From: a bacterium
GTDB taxonomy: Bacteria > Vulcanimicrobiota > Vulcanimicrobiia > Vulcanimicrobiales > Vulcanimicrobiaceae
NCBI GenBank assembly: GCA_021807645.1
Contig: JAKBCP010000035.1
Coordinates: 1 to 7,252, forward strand
Length of the DNA: 7,252 nt
Direction: 5' to 3'
Position numbers and translations under genes: made by a program. Below the pieces are notes generated by a model. The model worked only from the letters and a program-made list of their open reading frames with translations. It made no database searches and had not been told where the DNA came from. Positions 6,597-7,252 of the stretch are shown here, piece by piece; position 1 is the stretch's first letter, and every line of letters starts with the position of its first letter.

Positions 6597-7252
6597 TAGC
6601 CGGCGGCGCCTACCGGTTCTACCAGGAGCATGCGCGCGAGTTCTAACGAAATTGCACGTTCGCCGCGATCGCCCGAGATCGTCAACGGGCCGCCGAGCGG
6701 AGCCCTCGCCAGCACGCGCAGATGCCGACCCGGTTTGAGATCGAGTTCGGCGAGATACCGCAATATCTCCGGCACTTCTTCTGTGACGCCGACGATGGCG
6801 AGATCGGCGCCGCTCTCCGCGCGTGCGAGCGGTTCGCCGCGCGGAATCGGGTCGCTCAAATCGCTCGGCGGGATCGGCATGCCGTGCGGGCAGCGCTGCG
6901 GATTCTTCAGCAAGCGTTGCAAATGTTCTTCGACGCCCGCGGAGATTGCATGTTCGAGCATGCATGCGTCGGCGTGCACCTCGTGCCACGGCATCCCGAG
7001 CACGTCGACGAGAAAACATTCGGCGATCCGATGGCGGCGGACAACGCGAACCGCGACGGCGAGCCCTTCGCGCGTCAGTTTGACGGTGCCGCGAGCGACC
7101 GGCTCGACGAGCCCGTCTTTCGCGAGTTTTTTGAGCATGCCGGAGACCGAGGCCGGGGCGACCCCCAACGACGAGGCGAGCGCTCCGGTGCTCACACCGT
7201 CCCCCTCACGTTCGAGCCGGTATACCGCTTCGAGATACTCCTCGACCGATTC
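6596..7252 (-). CDS. DtxR/MntR-family metal-dependent transcriptional repressor (5' end missing)
   Basis: 218 residues are visible and the frame is open to the right edge, reading ESVEEYLEAVYRLEREGDGV, the conserved start of DtxR proteins. So the GTG at 7195 is internal, and only about five codons are probably missing. Visible residues about 1-60 form the winged helix-turn-helix (VSTGALASSLGVAPASVSG, residues 20-38). Residues about 65-120 form the dimerisation and metal domain, and about 150-213 a C-terminal FeoA/SH3-like domain. H74, E78, H93, C97, E100 and H101 align without gaps to DtxR H79, E83, H98, C102, E105 and H106. The DtxR Met10 position is Glu (residue 5), with a second Glu at residue 8, as in the acidic MntR site. 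It should bind DNA when loaded with Fe(II) or Mn(II). It heads the operon, and autoregulation is plausible but its promoter lies outside the window. Confidence 0.92.
   Translation of the reverse strand, partial: ESVEEYLEAVYRLEREGDGVSTGALASSLGVAPASVSGMLKKLAKDGLVEPVARGTVKLTREGLAVAVRVVRRHRIAECFLVDVLGMPWHEVHADACMLEHAISAGVEEHLQRLLKNPQRCPHGMPIPPSDLSDPIPRGEPLARAESGADLAIVGVTEEVPEILRYLAELDLKPGRHLRVLARAPLGGPLTISGDRGERAISLELARMLLVEPVGAAG

Noticed and set aside
6597..7019. N-terminal extension of the rhomboid frame to a start at 7019
   Set aside because: The extra 141 residues are an Arg-rich shadow of the regulator gene. The ATG at 6596 begins directly before the first membrane helix and overlaps the regulator stop.
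7193..7195. GTG at 7195 as the start of the DtxR-family gene
   Set aside because: The same frame continues upstream to the window edge with strongly family-like sequence including a metal-ligand position, so this GTG is an internal Val codon.
1..7252. CRISPR arrays, tRNA or rRNA genes, insertion sequences, prophage or toxin-antitoxin genes
   Set aside because: No regularly spaced repeats, cloverleaf-like segments, transposase motifs or short paired frames with ribosome binding sites were seen on either strand.

Overview
The window is a GC-rich (roughly 60% by eye), gene-dense bacterial segment, and every supported gene lies on the minus strand. A TonB-dependent receptor with a signal peptide implies an organism with an outer membrane. 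GTG starts are frequent: four of the five visible starts are GTG. The receptor carries an N-terminal carboxypeptidase-regulatory-like domain, an architecture common in Acidobacteria and in uncultured soil phyla such as Eremiobacterota. That affiliation is a guess from style and gene content, not proven here. There is no tRNA, rRNA, CRISPR array, transposase or other mobile element. No gene-free stretch exceeds about 175 bases.

Reading in the direction of transcription (right to left): (1) a DtxR/MntR-type metal-dependent repressor, missing only its first few codons off the right edge; (2) a six-TM rhomboid protease; (3) a DinG-type Fe-S DNA helicase; (4) a secreted zinc hydrolase of the S1/P1 nuclease / phospholipase C superfamily. 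These four overlap end to end (TAATG, GTGA, GTGA) and look like one translationally coupled operon. Then comes a 132-base gap, and (5) an 884-residue TonB-dependent outer-membrane receptor. After about 170 bases of hairpin-rich spacer, (6) the first nine codons of another gene run off the left edge behind a strong Shine-Dalgarno sequence.

The most interesting non-coding signal is in the 132-base gap. In the receptor mRNA the 78 nucleotides before the start can fold into one long interrupted hairpin of about 27 base pairs. Its closing strand contains the receptor's Shine-Dalgarno sequence, so it is a candidate translational switch or attenuator. The same gap holds three CTTAA motifs spaced 22 and 21 bases apart, about two DNA turns each. 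The spacer before the left-edge gene holds a 14-bp perfect hairpin without a U-tract and a possible H-type pseudoknot just before the ribosome binding site.

A working idea (inference only) is that the metal sensor, the Fe-S helicase, the zinc hydrolase and the receptor are linked by metal status or nutrient scavenging. The hydrolase would act outside the cytoplasm and the receptor would import a metal chelate or released product. Nothing in the sequence fixes the receptor's substrate.
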